Source: Streptomyces chrestomyceticus JCM 4735 (lineage in GTDB: Bacteria; Actinomycetota; Actinomycetes; Streptomycetales; Streptomycetaceae). From it: a DNA stretch of 64,000 nt. This document shows, piece by piece, positions 43,731 through 52,250 of this stretch (position 1 is its first letter; the number at the start of each line of letters is the position of its first letter). The position numbers and the translations under genes are program-made. The stretch lies in assembly GCF_003865135.1 (NCBI RefSeq), contig NZ_BHZC01000001.1:4092001-4156000 (forward strand), read 5' to 3'. The notes under the pieces were generated by a model, which searched no databases, had not been told where the DNA came from, and saw only the letters and a list, made by a program, of their open reading frames with translations.

Positions 43731-44711
43731 ATGAGCACCTCCACCGTTACCGACGGGCCCGCCCTGCCCGGTATGTCCCCTGTCCTCGCCGAGGTCGTGC
43801 GTTCGGGCTTCGTCGAGGGCCGGCACCGCGGCTCCCTCGTGGTCCTGGCGGCGGACGGCAGCGTGGAGACCGCACTCGGCGACGTCACCTCCCCCGTCTT
43901 CCCGCGCTCCGCCAACAAGCCGATGCAGGCCGCCGCCATCCTGCGGGCGGGCCTGGACCTGTCGGGTGAACGGCTGGCGCTGGCCGCCGCCAGCCACTCC
44001 GGCGAAAGCTTTCACCTCGACCTCGTCCAGAAGATGCTGAGCGAGCACGGCCTGGCCCCCGAGTTGGTGCAGACCCCGCCCGACCTGCCGCTGGATCCGG
44101 CGGAGGCGGAGACGTACCTGGCGTCCGGGCGGGTGCGCGAGTCCCTGACCATGAACTGCTCCGGCAAGCACACCGCCATGCTGGCCGCCTGCGCCGCCAA
44201 CGGCTGGCCGCTGGGCTCCTACCTCCACCCGGACCACCCGCTCCAGCAGCTCACCCTGGAGACGGTGCGCTCCGCCAGCGGCGAGCGCGTCGAGCACATC
44301 GGCACGGACGGCTGCGGCGCGCCGCTGATGGCGATATCCCTGACCGGCCTGGCCCGCTCGTTCCGGCACTTCGTGCTGGCCGACGCCGGTACGCCGGAGC
44401 GGCGCGTGGCCGACGCGATGCGCGCCCACCCGGAGTACGTGGCGGGCACCCGCCGCCCCGACACCTGGCTGATGCGGGCGCTGCCCGGCGTGCTGTCCAA
44501 GATGGGCGCCGAGGCCGTGCAGGCGGTGGCGCTGCCGGACGGACGGGCGCTGGCGTTCAAGGTCGACGACGGCGCGAGCCGCACGCTCGGCCCGGTGCTC
44601 GCCCGGGTGCTGCGCCTGATGGGCGTGGAGTCGCCGGTGCTGGAGCGCATCGCGGAGGCGCCGCTGCTGGGCGGCGCCGAGCGGGTCGGGGAGATACGCG
44701 CGGCGTTCTGA
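43731..44711 (+). CDS. Asparaginase (Asparaginase_II/R. etli type)
   Basis: A 326-residue enzyme of the class 3 type, unrelated to classic AnsA/AnsB. Marks: [12 protein letters not shown] (the S-x-x-K catalytic pair), [43 protein letters not shown] and near the end [16 protein letters not shown]. These enzymes hydrolyse L-asparagine to aspartate and ammonia. It begins 55 bases after rsiG, so cotranscription is possible though a shared role is not obvious. Confidence 0.88.
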   Translation: MSTSTVTDGPALPGMSPVLAEVVRSGFVEGRHRGSLVVLAADGSVETALGDVTSPVFPRSANKPMQAAAILRAGLDLSGERLALAAASHSGESFHLDLVQKMLSEHGLAPELVQTPPDLPLDPAEAETYLASGRVRESLTMNCSGKHTAMLAACAANGWPLGSYLHPDHPLQQLTLETVRSASGERVEHIGTDGCGAPLMAISLTGLARSFRHFVLADAGTPERRVADAMRAHPEYVAGTRRPDTWLMRALPGVLSKMGAEAVQAVALPDGRALAFKVDDGASRTLGPVLARVLRLMGVESPVLERIAEAPLLGGAERVGEIRAAF

Positions 44712-44746
44712 GGGGCGCGGCGCCGGGCGCTCCGAGGCGTGCGGCG

Positions 44747-44801
44747 CCCGCCTTCCGGGCGCCCTGCCGTACCGTGAACCCGCCTTCCGGGCGCCCTGCC
44801 G
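44747..44801 (+). repeat. 23-base direct repeat
   Basis: An exact 23-base sequence starting CCCGCCTTCC at 44747-44769 is repeated at 44779-44801, between the asparaginase and acetyltransferase genes. Each copy also contains the small palindrome CCGGGCGCCC-like core. Confidence 0.65.
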
Positions 44802-44853
44802 GGCCCGCGAAATTGCCGCGACGGCGGTACAGCAGCGTGGCTACCGTACGGGA

Positions 44854-46095
44854 ATGAGCATCGAGCTGCGCAAGGTCGGCGACGCGGACATACCCGACTG
44901 GGTGCGGAGCCTGAACGTGGGCTTCCTGCGGCCGCCCGAGGTGTCCAAGGAAGAGATCGAGTTCCGCCGCGGCAACTACTATCCGGACCGCACGCAGGGC
45001 GCCTATGACAACGGCCGCTGGGTCGCCACGTTCCGCAGTTTCCCGCAGGAGCTGACCGTCGTCGGCGGCGCGCGGGTGCCCGCCGACGCCGTCACGTCCG
45101 TGACGGTCTCCCCCACCCACCGGCGGCGCGGCCTGCTCAGCCGGATGATGGCGGACGACCTACGGGCCGCCAAGGAGCGCGGGGACGCCCTCGCCACGCT
45201 GATCGCCGCGGAGTACCCGATCTACGGACGGTACGGCTTCGGGCCCGCCGCCTGGACCACCGAGTGGCACATCGACGTGGCGCGCGCCGCGCTGGACCCG
45301 CGGCACGCGGGCCCGGCCGACGGCGGCCGGGTCGACTTCGCCGACGCCGCCGAGGCCCGGGAGGTCGGCCCCGCGCTGCACGAACGGTTCCGCGCCGGGC
45401 AGCCCGGCGCGATCGACCTGCCCGACATCTGGTGGCAGGTCCAGACGGGCCTCGTCCCGCTGCCGCACGTCCCCGCGAACCAGCGCTTCCACGCCGTCTA
45501 CCGGTCCGCTTCCGGCGAGGTCCAGGGCCTGGTCACGTACCGGACGACCGACGTGTGGGAACACATGCTGCCGCAGAACACCCTCACCGTCGACCGCCTG
45601 GCCACGACCACCCCGGCCGCCGAGCGGGCCCTGTGGCGGTTCCTGTGCGCGATCGACTGGGTCCTGCACATCAGGACCGGCCTCCGCGCGCCCGACGACC
45701 TGCTGCCGTACCACCTCGGCGACCCGCGCGCGGCACGCGTCGTGCAGCACTCCGACTACCTGTGGATCCGGCCGCTGGACATCCCCCGGCTGCTGGAGGC
45801 GCGTACGTACCCGGCGGCCGGCTCGCTCGTCCTGGAGGTACGGGACGCGGCGGAACTGGCCGGCGGACGCTATCTCCTGGAGGCCGGGCCGGACGGCGCC
45901 ACCTGCACGCGTACGGGCCGCGGCGCCGACCTCACCCTGGACGTGGGCGCCTTCGCGTCGCTCTACCTGGGCGACGAGTCGGCGGTACGGCTGGCCGCGC
46001 TGGGCCGCGTCGGCGAGGAGCGGCCGGGTGCCCTGGCGACCGCCGACCTCCTGCTGCACACGGCCCGCCGGCCGTGGTGCCCGGACTCGTTCTGA
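44854..46095 (+). CDS. Eis-like GNAT N-acetyltransferase
   Basis: A 413-residue protein with the three-part Eis architecture: an N-terminal GNAT domain (acetyl-CoA loop [22 protein letters not shown], about 84-105, and [12 protein letters not shown] with the catalytic Tyr), a second degenerate GNAT-like domain, and a C-terminal SCP2-like part ([16 protein letters not shown]). The chain ends in Phe (WCPDSF); in Eis the terminal Phe carboxylate acts as general base. Eis enzymes acetylate several amines, including aminoglycosides. The native substrate here is unknown. Confidence 0.9.
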   Translation: MSIELRKVGDADIPDWVRSLNVGFLRPPEVSKEEIEFRRGNYYPDRTQGAYDNGRWVATFRSFPQELTVVGGARVPADAVTSVTVSPTHRRRGLLSRMMADDLRAAKERGDALATLIAAEYPIYGRYGFGPAAWTTEWHIDVARAALDPRHAGPADGGRVDFADAAEAREVGPALHERFRAGQPGAIDLPDIWWQVQTGLVPLPHVPANQRFHAVYRSASGEVQGLVTYRTTDVWEHMLPQNTLTVDRLATTTPAAERALWRFLCAIDWVLHIRTGLRAPDDLLPYHLGDPRAARVVQHSDYLWIRPLDIPRLLEARTYPAAGSLVLEVRDAAELAGGRYLLEAGPDGATCTRTGRGADLTLDVGAFASLYLGDESAVRLAALGRVGEERPGALATADLLLHTARRPWCPDSF

Positions 46096-46102
46096 CGGGC
46101 CC

Positions 46103-46136
46103 CCGGGCGGCCCCGGCGCGCGCCGGGGCCGCCCGG
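46103..46136 (+). terminator. Terminator of the Eis-like gene
   Basis: 16-base perfect arms 46103-46118 and 46121-46136, practically one long palindrome with GCGC at the turn, just after the stop at 46095. Confidence 0.75.
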
Positions 46137-46228
46137 CAGGTGTGCTGAATAGGGTGGCGGGGACAAGTAGAGGCCCGGGCGGGAGTTGCAGGACACCGCC
46201 GCACCACCAGAGCAGGAGGCCGGCGACC

Positions 46229-46660
46229 ATGAGTGACGCGAACACGGAGCCGCAGAGTCCCGACACGACCGAGCACGCGCACGACCCCGAGGTACTGCAA
46301 CTCGCGGCCAAGGTCTTCGATCTGGCACGGCACGGCGACACCAGCACCCTCGCCGCGTACGTCGACGCCGGCGTGCCCGCCAACCTCACCAACGACAAGG
46401 GCGACACCCTGGTGATGCTCGCCGCGTACCACGGCCACGCCGACGCGGTGGCGGCCCTGCTGGAGCGCGGCGCCGACCCGGACCGCCCCAACGACCGGGG
46501 CCAGACGCCGCTGGCCGGCGCCGTCTTCAAGGGCGAGGACGCCATCGTGCGCCTCCTGGTGGCGCACGGCGCCGACCCGGCCGCGGGGACGCCCTCCGCG
46601 GTGGACACGGCCCGGATGTTCCAGAAGACGGACCTGCTCACCCTCTTCGGGGCGCAGTGA
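46229..46660 (+). CDS. Ankyrin repeat protein
   Basis: A 143-residue soluble protein with three ankyrin-type repeats: DTSTLAAYVDAGVPANLTND, KGDTLVMLAAYHGHADAVAALLERGADPDRPN and DRGQTPLAGAVFKGEDAIVRLLVAHGADPAAG. Such repeats bind other proteins. AGGAGG stands upstream of ATG 46229. No partner is evident; small stand-alone ankyrin proteins occur next to catalases in other bacteria, but none is seen here. Confidence 0.9.
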   Translation: MSDANTEPQSPDTTEHAHDPEVLQLAAKVFDLARHGDTSTLAAYVDAGVPANLTNDKGDTLVMLAAYHGHADAVAALLERGADPDRPNDRGQTPLAGAVFKGEDAIVRLLVAHGADPAAGTPSAVDTARMFQKTDLLTLFGAQ

Positions 46661-46742
46661 CGCGGGGCGGCCGCTGACGGACGACCGCCGGGGAGCGCGG
46701 GGCCGCCGGGAGCGGTGGTGCGGGTGAGCCCAGGGCCAGGCA

Positions 46743-46773
46743 TTGACATCAACTTTGGTTGAGGTTTTAGCGT
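46743..46773 (+). promoter_or_regulatory. SoxR/MerR-type promoter of the FMN reductase gene
   Basis: -35 TTGACA 46743-46748, a 19-base spacer, -10 TAGCGT 46768-46773. The long spacer holds the near-palindrome CATCAAC-TTTG-GTTGAGG (46747-46764), very like the SoxR box CCTCAAC..GTTGAGG. A 19-base spacer with the operator inside it is the mark of MerR-family activation. Confidence 0.7.
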
Positions 46774-46827
46774 CTGGTCCCGGAGCCGACCGCCGGCTCC
46801 GCCGCCCCGCCTTCAGGAGGCCCCGCC

Positions 46828-47394
46828 ATGCCCGAGCGCCCCTTCACCCTCGCCGTCATCGTCGCCAGCACCCGCGAGGGCCGGTTCGCGCCCGTCGTCG
46901 CGAGCTGGTTCACCGCACACGCCGGCCGGCGCGACGACATCGTGGTCGACGTGCTCGACCTTGCCGAGATCGGCCCGTACGAACTGCGGTACGGCAGCGA
47001 GGAGATGGCGTCCTACGCCAAGCGCGTCGGCGCCGCCGACGCCTTCGTCGTCGTCACCCCCGAGTACAACCACTCCTTCCCCGCCCCGCTCAAGCACGCC
47101 GTGGACCTGCTGCACCAGGAGTGGCAGGCCAAGCCGGTCGGCTTCGTCTCGTACGGCGGGATCTCCGGCGGCCTGCGCGCCGTGGAGCAACTCCGGCTCG
47201 TCTTTGCCGAGTTGCACGCGGTCACGGTGCGCGAGACGGTCAGCTTCCCGATGGCCGGCAGCCTCTTCGACGACGACGGGAAGCTGCGCGAGCCCCTGGA
47301 CGCCGACCGGGCCGCCACCGTGCTGCTGGACCAACTGGTCTGGTGGGCCCAGGCCCTGCGGGAGGCCCGGGAGGCCCGCCCGTACGGGAGCTGA
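46828..47394 (+). CDS. NADPH-dependent FMN reductase
   Basis: A 188-residue flavodoxin-fold enzyme: LAVIVASTREGRFAPVVASWF (FMN phosphate loop with the STR motif, about residues 8-28), FVVVTPEYNHSFPAPLKHAVDLL (the PEYN motif) and PVGFVSYGGISGGLRAVEQLR. It reduces FMN, quinones or redox dyes with NADPH. The SoxR-type promoter upstream fits the S. coelicolor SoxR regulon, which includes such a reductase and reacts to redox-active antibiotics. AGGAGG precedes the ATG. Confidence 0.92.
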   Translation: MPERPFTLAVIVASTREGRFAPVVASWFTAHAGRRDDIVVDVLDLAEIGPYELRYGSEEMASYAKRVGAADAFVVVTPEYNHSFPAPLKHAVDLLHQEWQAKPVGFVSYGGISGGLRAVEQLRLVFAELHAVTVRETVSFPMAGSLFDDDGKLREPLDADRAATVLLDQLVWWAQALREAREARPYGS

Positions 47395-47540
47395 CCCCCG
47401 GCCCCGGCCCCGTACGGCGGCAGTCCCGCCCCGGCTCTTCGCTCACGGCACGGTCCCGCACGGGGGTCGGGCCCGTGTCCCGCGCGACGGCCGGCGGGCT
47501 CCCGTCCCCCGTGCGGGGCCCGTCGGCCGGCCAGGGGCGG

Positions 47541-48467
47541 CTACCGGCCGGCGGCCGCCCCGCTCCCGTCTTCGCTCCCGGCCCCGCTTCCGCCGAGCAG
47601 TTCGGCCACACCGGGGAAGTCCTCGGTGCCGTGCCCCTCGGCCACCCGGCGGGCGACCAGCGCCCGTACCGGGGCCAGCAGTTCGGTGCTGACGTCCTGC
47701 TCCTCGTGGGCCCGGAAGATGTTCTCCAGGCCCGCCGCCTGCATGGCGAGGTTGGAGACCACGCCCTTGGTGTAGTCGCCGCTCTCGATCTGTCCGGCGT
47801 AGTGCGGTACGGCCGCCGTCATCGCGCTCAGCCACGGCACCAGCTTCGCGGTGGCGAAGTCCACCGGCCCGAAGCCCGCCGAGCGGACCAGGGCCAGCGC
47901 CTGGACGACGCCTGCCAGCATCCCGTACATCCCGGTGAGCAGTGCCAGGTCCTGAAGGGCGGCCGCCCCCGGGTCGGCACCGGCGTACTCGGGCCGGCCG
48001 AGCACCGCCAGCTCCTCGCGCCACGCGTCGAACACCTCCCGCGGGCCGCTGTGCAGGAGGAACGCCTCGGCCGTGCCGATGCCCGGCGGTACGGCCATGA
48101 TGCCGCCGTCCAGATAGCCGATGCCGTGCTCGTCCGCCCAGGCCGCGGTCCTGCGGGCCTGCTCGGGCGTGCCGTTCGTGAGGTTGACGACCGTCCGGCC
48201 CGCGAGCGCGCCGCCCACCGGCGCCAGCACCTCTTCCACCACGCCGTAGTCCAGGACGCAGACGATGACGAGCGGGCTCGCCGTCACCGCGTCGCCGACC
48301 GTCCCCGCCCGGACGGCACCCCGGGCGACCAGGCCGTCCGCCTTGGCCGCCGTACGGTTCCACACCGTCACCTGGTGGCCCTGCGCGAGGAACGCCCCGG
48401 CCAGCGCGGCGCCCATGTCGCCCAGCCCGATGACCGTCACCGGAGTGCGGTTGTCACCCATGTTCAC
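47541..48467 (-). CDS. NAD(P)-dependent imine-reductase-like oxidoreductase
   Basis: A 308-residue beta-hydroxyacid-dehydrogenase-fold protein. Rossmann motif VTVIGLGDMGAALAGAFLAQGH and NADP-binding VTVWNRTAAKADGL at the N-terminus; VNLTNGTPEQARRTAAWADEHGIGYLDGGIM in the middle. The C-terminal part (QDLALLTGMYGMLAGVVQALAL, AMQAAGLENI) is that of the imine reductase/reductive aminase subgroup. Start at ATG 48467 or 48461. A palindromic site at 48598-48620 upstream may bind a regulator. Confidence 0.85.
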   Translation of the reverse strand: MNMGDNRTPVTVIGLGDMGAALAGAFLAQGHQVTVWNRTAAKADGLVARGAVRAGTVGDAVTASPLVIVCVLDYGVVEEVLAPVGGALAGRTVVNLTNGTPEQARRTAAWADEHGIGYLDGGIMAVPPGIGTAEAFLLHSGPREVFDAWREELAVLGRPEYAGADPGAAALQDLALLTGMYGMLAGVVQALALVRSAGFGPVDFATAKLVPWLSAMTAAVPHYAGQIESGDYTKGVVSNLAMQAAGLENIFRAHEEQDVSTELLAPVRALVARRVAEGHGTEDFPGVAELLGGSGAGSEDGSGAAAGR

Positions 48468-48597
48468 AACTCCCCTGGCCCGCGGCCGGCCGCGGACGAA
48501 CCCGCCCGTACAGCCGCCGCGTCGGCCCGTCGTACCTGCCGAATGCTTCCGTGGCGCGCGCCCTCCCGATGGTTGCCGGTGGCCTGCCCTTCCTCAA

Positions 48598-48620
48598 GTA
48601 CCGACTATTCGGTCAGGTAC
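48598..48620. promoter_or_regulatory. Nested palindrome upstream of the imine-reductase-like gene
   Basis: ACCGA-CTAT-TCGGT (48600-48613) lies within outer arms GTACC (48598-48602) and GGTAC (48616-48620). Such GTACC-rich palindromes are typical of HxlR- or TetR-type operators. No regulator gene is adjacent. Confidence 0.35.
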
Positions 48621-48735
48621 CTACCTTTTGGTGAGCCGGTCGAGGGGGCTCGGCCATGGGCAGACGCGACGGCCGTACGCCGGCGGCCTGGACTCCTGCC
48701 CGTACGCGCCTTCCCTCCCCGCGTCTTCCCGCCGC

Positions 48736-50120
48736 CTACTCCCGGTCCGGTATCCACGCGCCGTGGAACCCGACCGGCACCCGCACCGGCAGATGCACCC
48801 GCGCGACCGGCTCCCCCGTGAAGTCCCGCGCGTCGAGGATCACGAGGTCCGTGGCATCGCGGTCCGGGTCGAACACGTACGCCATCAGCCAGCCGTCGTC
48901 CTCGGCGGTGTCCGGACCGGCGGGCACGAACACGGCCTCCCCCACGCCGCCCTGCGGGGAGAAGCGGCGCACCTCGCTGGTGCCGCGCTCCAGGTCGTAC
49001 TTCACCAGGCCCGCGCCCACCCGTTCGATCCCCGGGAAGTGCGCCACCCGTACGTCCGCCGCCTCGGACTCCAGCACCGCGTAGCCGTACCGGTGCGGCA
49101 GCGTGAGCCGCCGGGGTCCACCCTCGGCAGCTCCACCGGCCGGTCGTCCACCCGCTCGCGCCGTACCCGGCCCGCCCGGAGGTCGACCGTCCAGCGCTCC
49201 AGCGCGGGCGGCGACCCGTCCGGTCCCGTGCGCCCCTTCGTGAACAGCCGCTCGTAGCGCACCAGATGGACGGTGATCAGGCCGCTGCCGTCCTCCGTCT
49301 CGTACGCGTTCATCGGGTGGAAGACGAAGCACGGATCGATCTCCAGCCACCGCACGTCCGACGCCGCCCCCTCGCGCGGCAGCACGCCCAGCCGGGCCGG
49401 GCGCCCCGGCTCCCACACGTACGGGAAGGACGGCCCGACCCCCACCCCGCCCGGGTTGAAGACCACCGGCAGGTCGTACAGCAGCACATGCCGCTCGGTC
49501 AGCGAGAAGTCGTGCATCATCGGCCGCCCGTCGACCGGGATGTCCACGCGCCGCCGGATGCGGCCGTCCGTCCCCGCGACCAGGTATTGCACGTACGGCC
49601 AGGCCCAGCAGTACGCCACGCAGTGCAGCTCGTCGGTGTCCGGGTCGACGGTGGTGTGCGCGGCGAGGCCGCCCGGCAGCGTGCCCGCGAAGTCGAAGGG
49701 GCCCACCGTCTCCAGGTCGGCGTCCAGCTCGTACGGCAGCGAGCCGCCCTCGACCAGCGCGAGCAGGCGCCCGGCGAAGCGTGTGACGTGCGTGTTCGGG
49801 GCGAAGTCCATGTCCAGGTGGCGCGGCCCGTGCAGGATCTTCTCGCCCAGCCGCAGCGCCATCGCGTCGGACCGCACCCAGCGGCTGCGGTACCACTCGG
49901 CCCGGCCGCCGCGCAGCCGCAGGCCGTGCAGCATCCCGTCGCCGCTGAACCAGTGGTACGCCGCCGGGTCGTCCACCCCCAGCGGGTTGGGCCCGTTGCG
50001 CACATAGCGCCCGTCCAGCTCCTCCGGAATCCGGCCGGTCACGGCCAGCTCGTACGCGGTGGTCTCCTCCCGCACCGGGGCGAACAGCCCCCGCATGTAC
50101 GGATTTCCGGCTCCCGCCAT
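48736..50120 (-). pseudogene. Carotenoid oxygenase, interrupted by a -1 frameshift
   Basis: An iron-dependent carotenoid cleavage oxygenase of about 460 residues once the frame is restored. The four iron-binding histidines are visible: LAAHTTVDPDTDELH, MMHDFSLTE, FHPMNAYE, and GFHGAW at the C-terminus. Other marks: GRYVRNGPNPLG near the start and HRYGYAVLE. The frame from 50120 runs to about 49117, then the rest (RRLTLPHRYGYAV onward) is in the next frame. One extra G in the run 49113-49116 restores VDPRRLTLPHRYGYAV, the expected family sequence. A consensus error is therefore likely. Confidence 0.82.
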
Positions 50121-50335
50121 GGCCGCCCGCCTTCCCGGCCCCGCCCCGTGGCGACCCCCCGGTCACCACCTCCCGCGGAGGCACCCCGCCTCCACCCTCC
50201 AGCCCCGGCACCGCCACGTCGAGACCGGCGGCAGCCCGACGGGCGCGAAGGCCGCCACGCGCGCCCCGCCCGCCGCCGTGCCTGCCCCCCTCCCGCCTTC
50301 GGGTAAGGTGACCAGCCCACACACAGTGGACGACC

Positions 50336-50427
50336 AAGGAGGTGAGACCCATTACCGCTGTCCAGGCTGGGTGCTCTCACCTCACGGCTGTACGGTCCCT
50401 CCCCGGCAGGTGACCGCGAGAGCGCCC
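50336..50427 (+). promoter_or_regulatory. Structured leader with sequestered Shine-Dalgarno before the PrmC-related gene
   Basis: A full-length SD, AAGGAGGTGA at 50336-50345, has no ATG, GTG or TTG at a workable distance. GAGGTGAGACCC (50339-50350) can pair with GGGT-gct-CTCACCTC (50369-50383). The same middle segment can instead pair with GAGAGCGCCC (50418-50427, one G-U) and AGGT (50408-50411). The two folds exclude each other, as in riboswitches and attenuators. The methyltransferase starts 28 bases after the last arm. Confidence 0.5.
50351..50413 (+). CDS. Possible 20-aa leader peptide with ATT start
   Basis: ATT 50351 lies eight bases after GGAGG of the perfect SD and opens a frame of 20 codons ending in TGA 50411-50413. 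The peptide would read TAVQAGCSHLTAVRSLPGR after the initiator. ATT starts are rare but known for infC. Ribosomes on this frame would disturb the pairings described for 50336-50427. GTG 50342 is within the SD itself and so is a poor start. This is a hypothesis from position only. Confidence 0.3.
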   Translation: MTAVQAGCSHLTAVRSLPGR

Positions 50428-50455
50428 TTCGGTACCCCGAAAGGCCCGAACGCGC

Positions 50456-51325
50456 ATGTCACTTCCGCTGCCCGCCACCACCGCCGCCCCGGCCCCCGCC
50501 GGACTCGTCACCCGACTCCGCGCGGCCGGCTGCGTCTTCGCCGAGGACGAGGCACGGCTCCTCGTCGCCACGGCCCGCACCCCGTCCGACCTCGCCGCCA
50601 TGACGGACCGCCGCATCGCCGGTTTCCCCCTGGAACAGGTCCTCGGCTGGGCCGAGTTCTGCGGCCTGCGGATCGCCGTCGACCCCGGTGTCTTCGTCCC
50701 CCGCCGCCGCACCGAATTCCTCGTCCGCCAGGCCGCCGCGCTCCTCCGGACCCGGCTCTGGGACGCGGCCGGGCCACGGCCCGTCGTCGTCGACCTGTGC
50801 TGCGGCACGGGCGCGGTCGGCGCGGCACTGGCCGCGGCCGTGAACGCCCCCGCGCCGTCCACCTCCCTCGCCCCGCACCGCATCGACCTGCACGCCACCG
50901 ACATCGAACCCGCCGCCGTACGGTGCGCCCGCCGCAACCTCCGCCCCGCCACCGGCCAGGTGTACGAAGGCGACCTCTACGCCCCGCTGCCGCCCGCCCT
51001 GCGCGGCCGCGTCGACCTCCTCGTCGTCAACGCCCCCTACGTACCGACCGACGCGATCGGCCTGCTGCCCCCGGAAGCCCGCGACCACGAACCCCGCGTG
51101 GCGCTCGACGGCGGCACGGACGGCCTCGACGTGCAGCGCCGGGTCGCGGCCGACGCGCTCCGGTGGCTCTCCCCCGGCGGCCACCTGCTGATCGAGACCA
51201 GCGAACGCCAGGCGCCGCACACCCTCGAAGCCTTCCGCCGCGGCGGCCTCGTCACCCGGCTGGCGACCGACGACGACCTGGGCGCGACCGTCGCCATCGG
51301 CACCAGCCCGGCCGGAGCGCCGTGA
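50456..51325 (+). CDS. PrmC-related N5-glutamine methyltransferase
   Basis: A 289-residue methyltransferase: helical N-terminal domain (LVTRLRAAGCVFAEDEARLLV), PLEQVLGWAEFCGLRIAVDPGVFVPRRRTEFLV, SAM motif VVDLCCGTGAVGAALAAA (about 105-122), ATDIEPAAVRCARRNL and the catalytic loop VVNAPYVPTDAIGLLPPEARDHEPRVALDGG. The loop is NAPY rather than the NPPY of PrmC, as in the PrmC-related subgroup. PrmC methylates the Gln of the GGQ motif in release factors; the substrate of this subgroup is not established. The structured leader upstream suggests post-transcriptional control. Confidence 0.87.
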   Translation: MSLPLPATTAAPAPAGLVTRLRAAGCVFAEDEARLLVATARTPSDLAAMTDRRIAGFPLEQVLGWAEFCGLRIAVDPGVFVPRRRTEFLVRQAAALLRTRLWDAAGPRPVVVDLCCGTGAVGAALAAAVNAPAPSTSLAPHRIDLHATDIEPAAVRCARRNLRPATGQVYEGDLYAPLPPALRGRVDLLVVNAPYVPTDAIGLLPPEARDHEPRVALDGGTDGLDVQRRVAADALRWLSPGGHLLIETSERQAPHTLEAFRRGGLVTRLATDDDLGATVAIGTSPAGAP

Positions 51326-51360
51326 CGGCCTGAGCCCGGCGCGGACCGTACGGGCGGGCC

Positions 51361-52074
51361 CTACCGCCGCCGCTCCCCTTCCCTCCGGAGCGTCTCCTCA
51401 GCGGTACGGGCCCGCTCGCCCGCCCCCGGCGGCGGCGCGAGCGTGATCCCGGCGTTCGTGAGGATGCCCAGATCCAGCTCCCAGGTGACCCGGGACCGCC
51501 GCTCCCACACGTCGAACGCGTCCCTGACGTGCTGACGGGCCGTGTCCCCGGTCATGCCGGTGACCTTCACCAGGTGCGCGAACGCCCGCGCCTCCAGGCC
51601 GCGCACCTGCGCGTACCCGAAGTGGGTGACCGTGTGGCAGTCGGTGCACAGACAGATGAGCCGCTTGAGGGTCTGCACCCGGGCGGTGTCGTCGAAGACC
51701 CACCGCTCGTGCGCCTCCAGCCACCGTCCGGCGCCCCGGTCCGCCGCGGCGCCGCATATCTCGCAGCGGCGCCCGGCCCGGCGGGTGATCGTACGGCGCA
51801 GCCGCTCCCAGTCCTTGGCGGCCACGCACGACCGTACGTTGGTGAACCAGCAGCTACGCGGCACCAGATCGACGAAGAGGCCGCTGCCGAGCCCGCGGTC
51901 CTCACCGGGCAGCAGGTCGGGCACGTCCGGCGCCGCCGCCCAGCGCCGCAGCGCCGCCATTCCGGCCCGGGGCGCGTACCACCGCTCGGCCGCCGGGTCC
52001 CAGCGCGCGCCGCCCCTCTTGGCCTCGTCCTTCTCCGCGAACGGCACGTCCAGCCACACCCGTTCAGCAGCCAT
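51361..52074 (-). CDS. DUF5710 plus HNH-like zinc-binding protein
   Basis: A 237-residue protein. Residues 5-40 (VWLDVPFAEKDEAKRGGARWDPAAERWYAP) match DUF5710, a module found in nuclease, primase and plasmid proteins. A zinc-binding part follows with CEICG (about 104), AHERW and LICLCTDCHTVTHFGYA, an HNH-endonuclease-like arrangement of Cys and His. A helical C-terminus and a disordered tail end the protein. A nuclease or nucleic-acid-binding role is an inference; no catalytic test is possible by eye. It is divergent from the ECF41 sigma gene. Confidence 0.75.
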   Translation of the reverse strand: MAAERVWLDVPFAEKDEAKRGGARWDPAAERWYAPRAGMAALRRWAAAPDVPDLLPGEDRGLGSGLFVDLVPRSCWFTNVRSCVAAKDWERLRRTITRRAGRRCEICGAAADRGAGRWLEAHERWVFDDTARVQTLKRLICLCTDCHTVTHFGYAQVRGLEARAFAHLVKVTGMTGDTARQHVRDAFDVWERRSRVTWELDLGILTNAGITLAPPPGAGERARTAEETLRREGERRR

Positions 52075-52152
52075 GGAACAACCCCCTCAGACACCGGTCA
52101 CCACCATCGACGGCATCCTGCCCGGCTTGTGAGCCGAACCACACCGCCGGAC

Positions 52153-52177
52153 TGTCACGCTTCTCCGGCGCGACGTG
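52153..52177 (+). promoter_or_regulatory. Likely ECF41 autoregulated promoter
   Basis: TGTCAC 52153-52158, a 15-base spacer, CGTG 52174-52177. ECF41 sigma factors recognise TGTCACA with CGTC at about this distance, and usually drive their own gene or a neighbour. Confidence 0.5.
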
Positions 52178-52250
52178 TCTCCATGACACCCGAGGAGAGG
52201 AACCGGTCGCCATGCCCAGGTGCCACGCCCCCGCACGGCAAGGATGAACC

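Noticed and set aside
50342..50413. GTG-started leader peptide overlapping the SD
   Set aside because: GTG 50342 lies inside the AAGGAGGTGA itself, leaving no spacing for initiation; ATT 50351 fits better.
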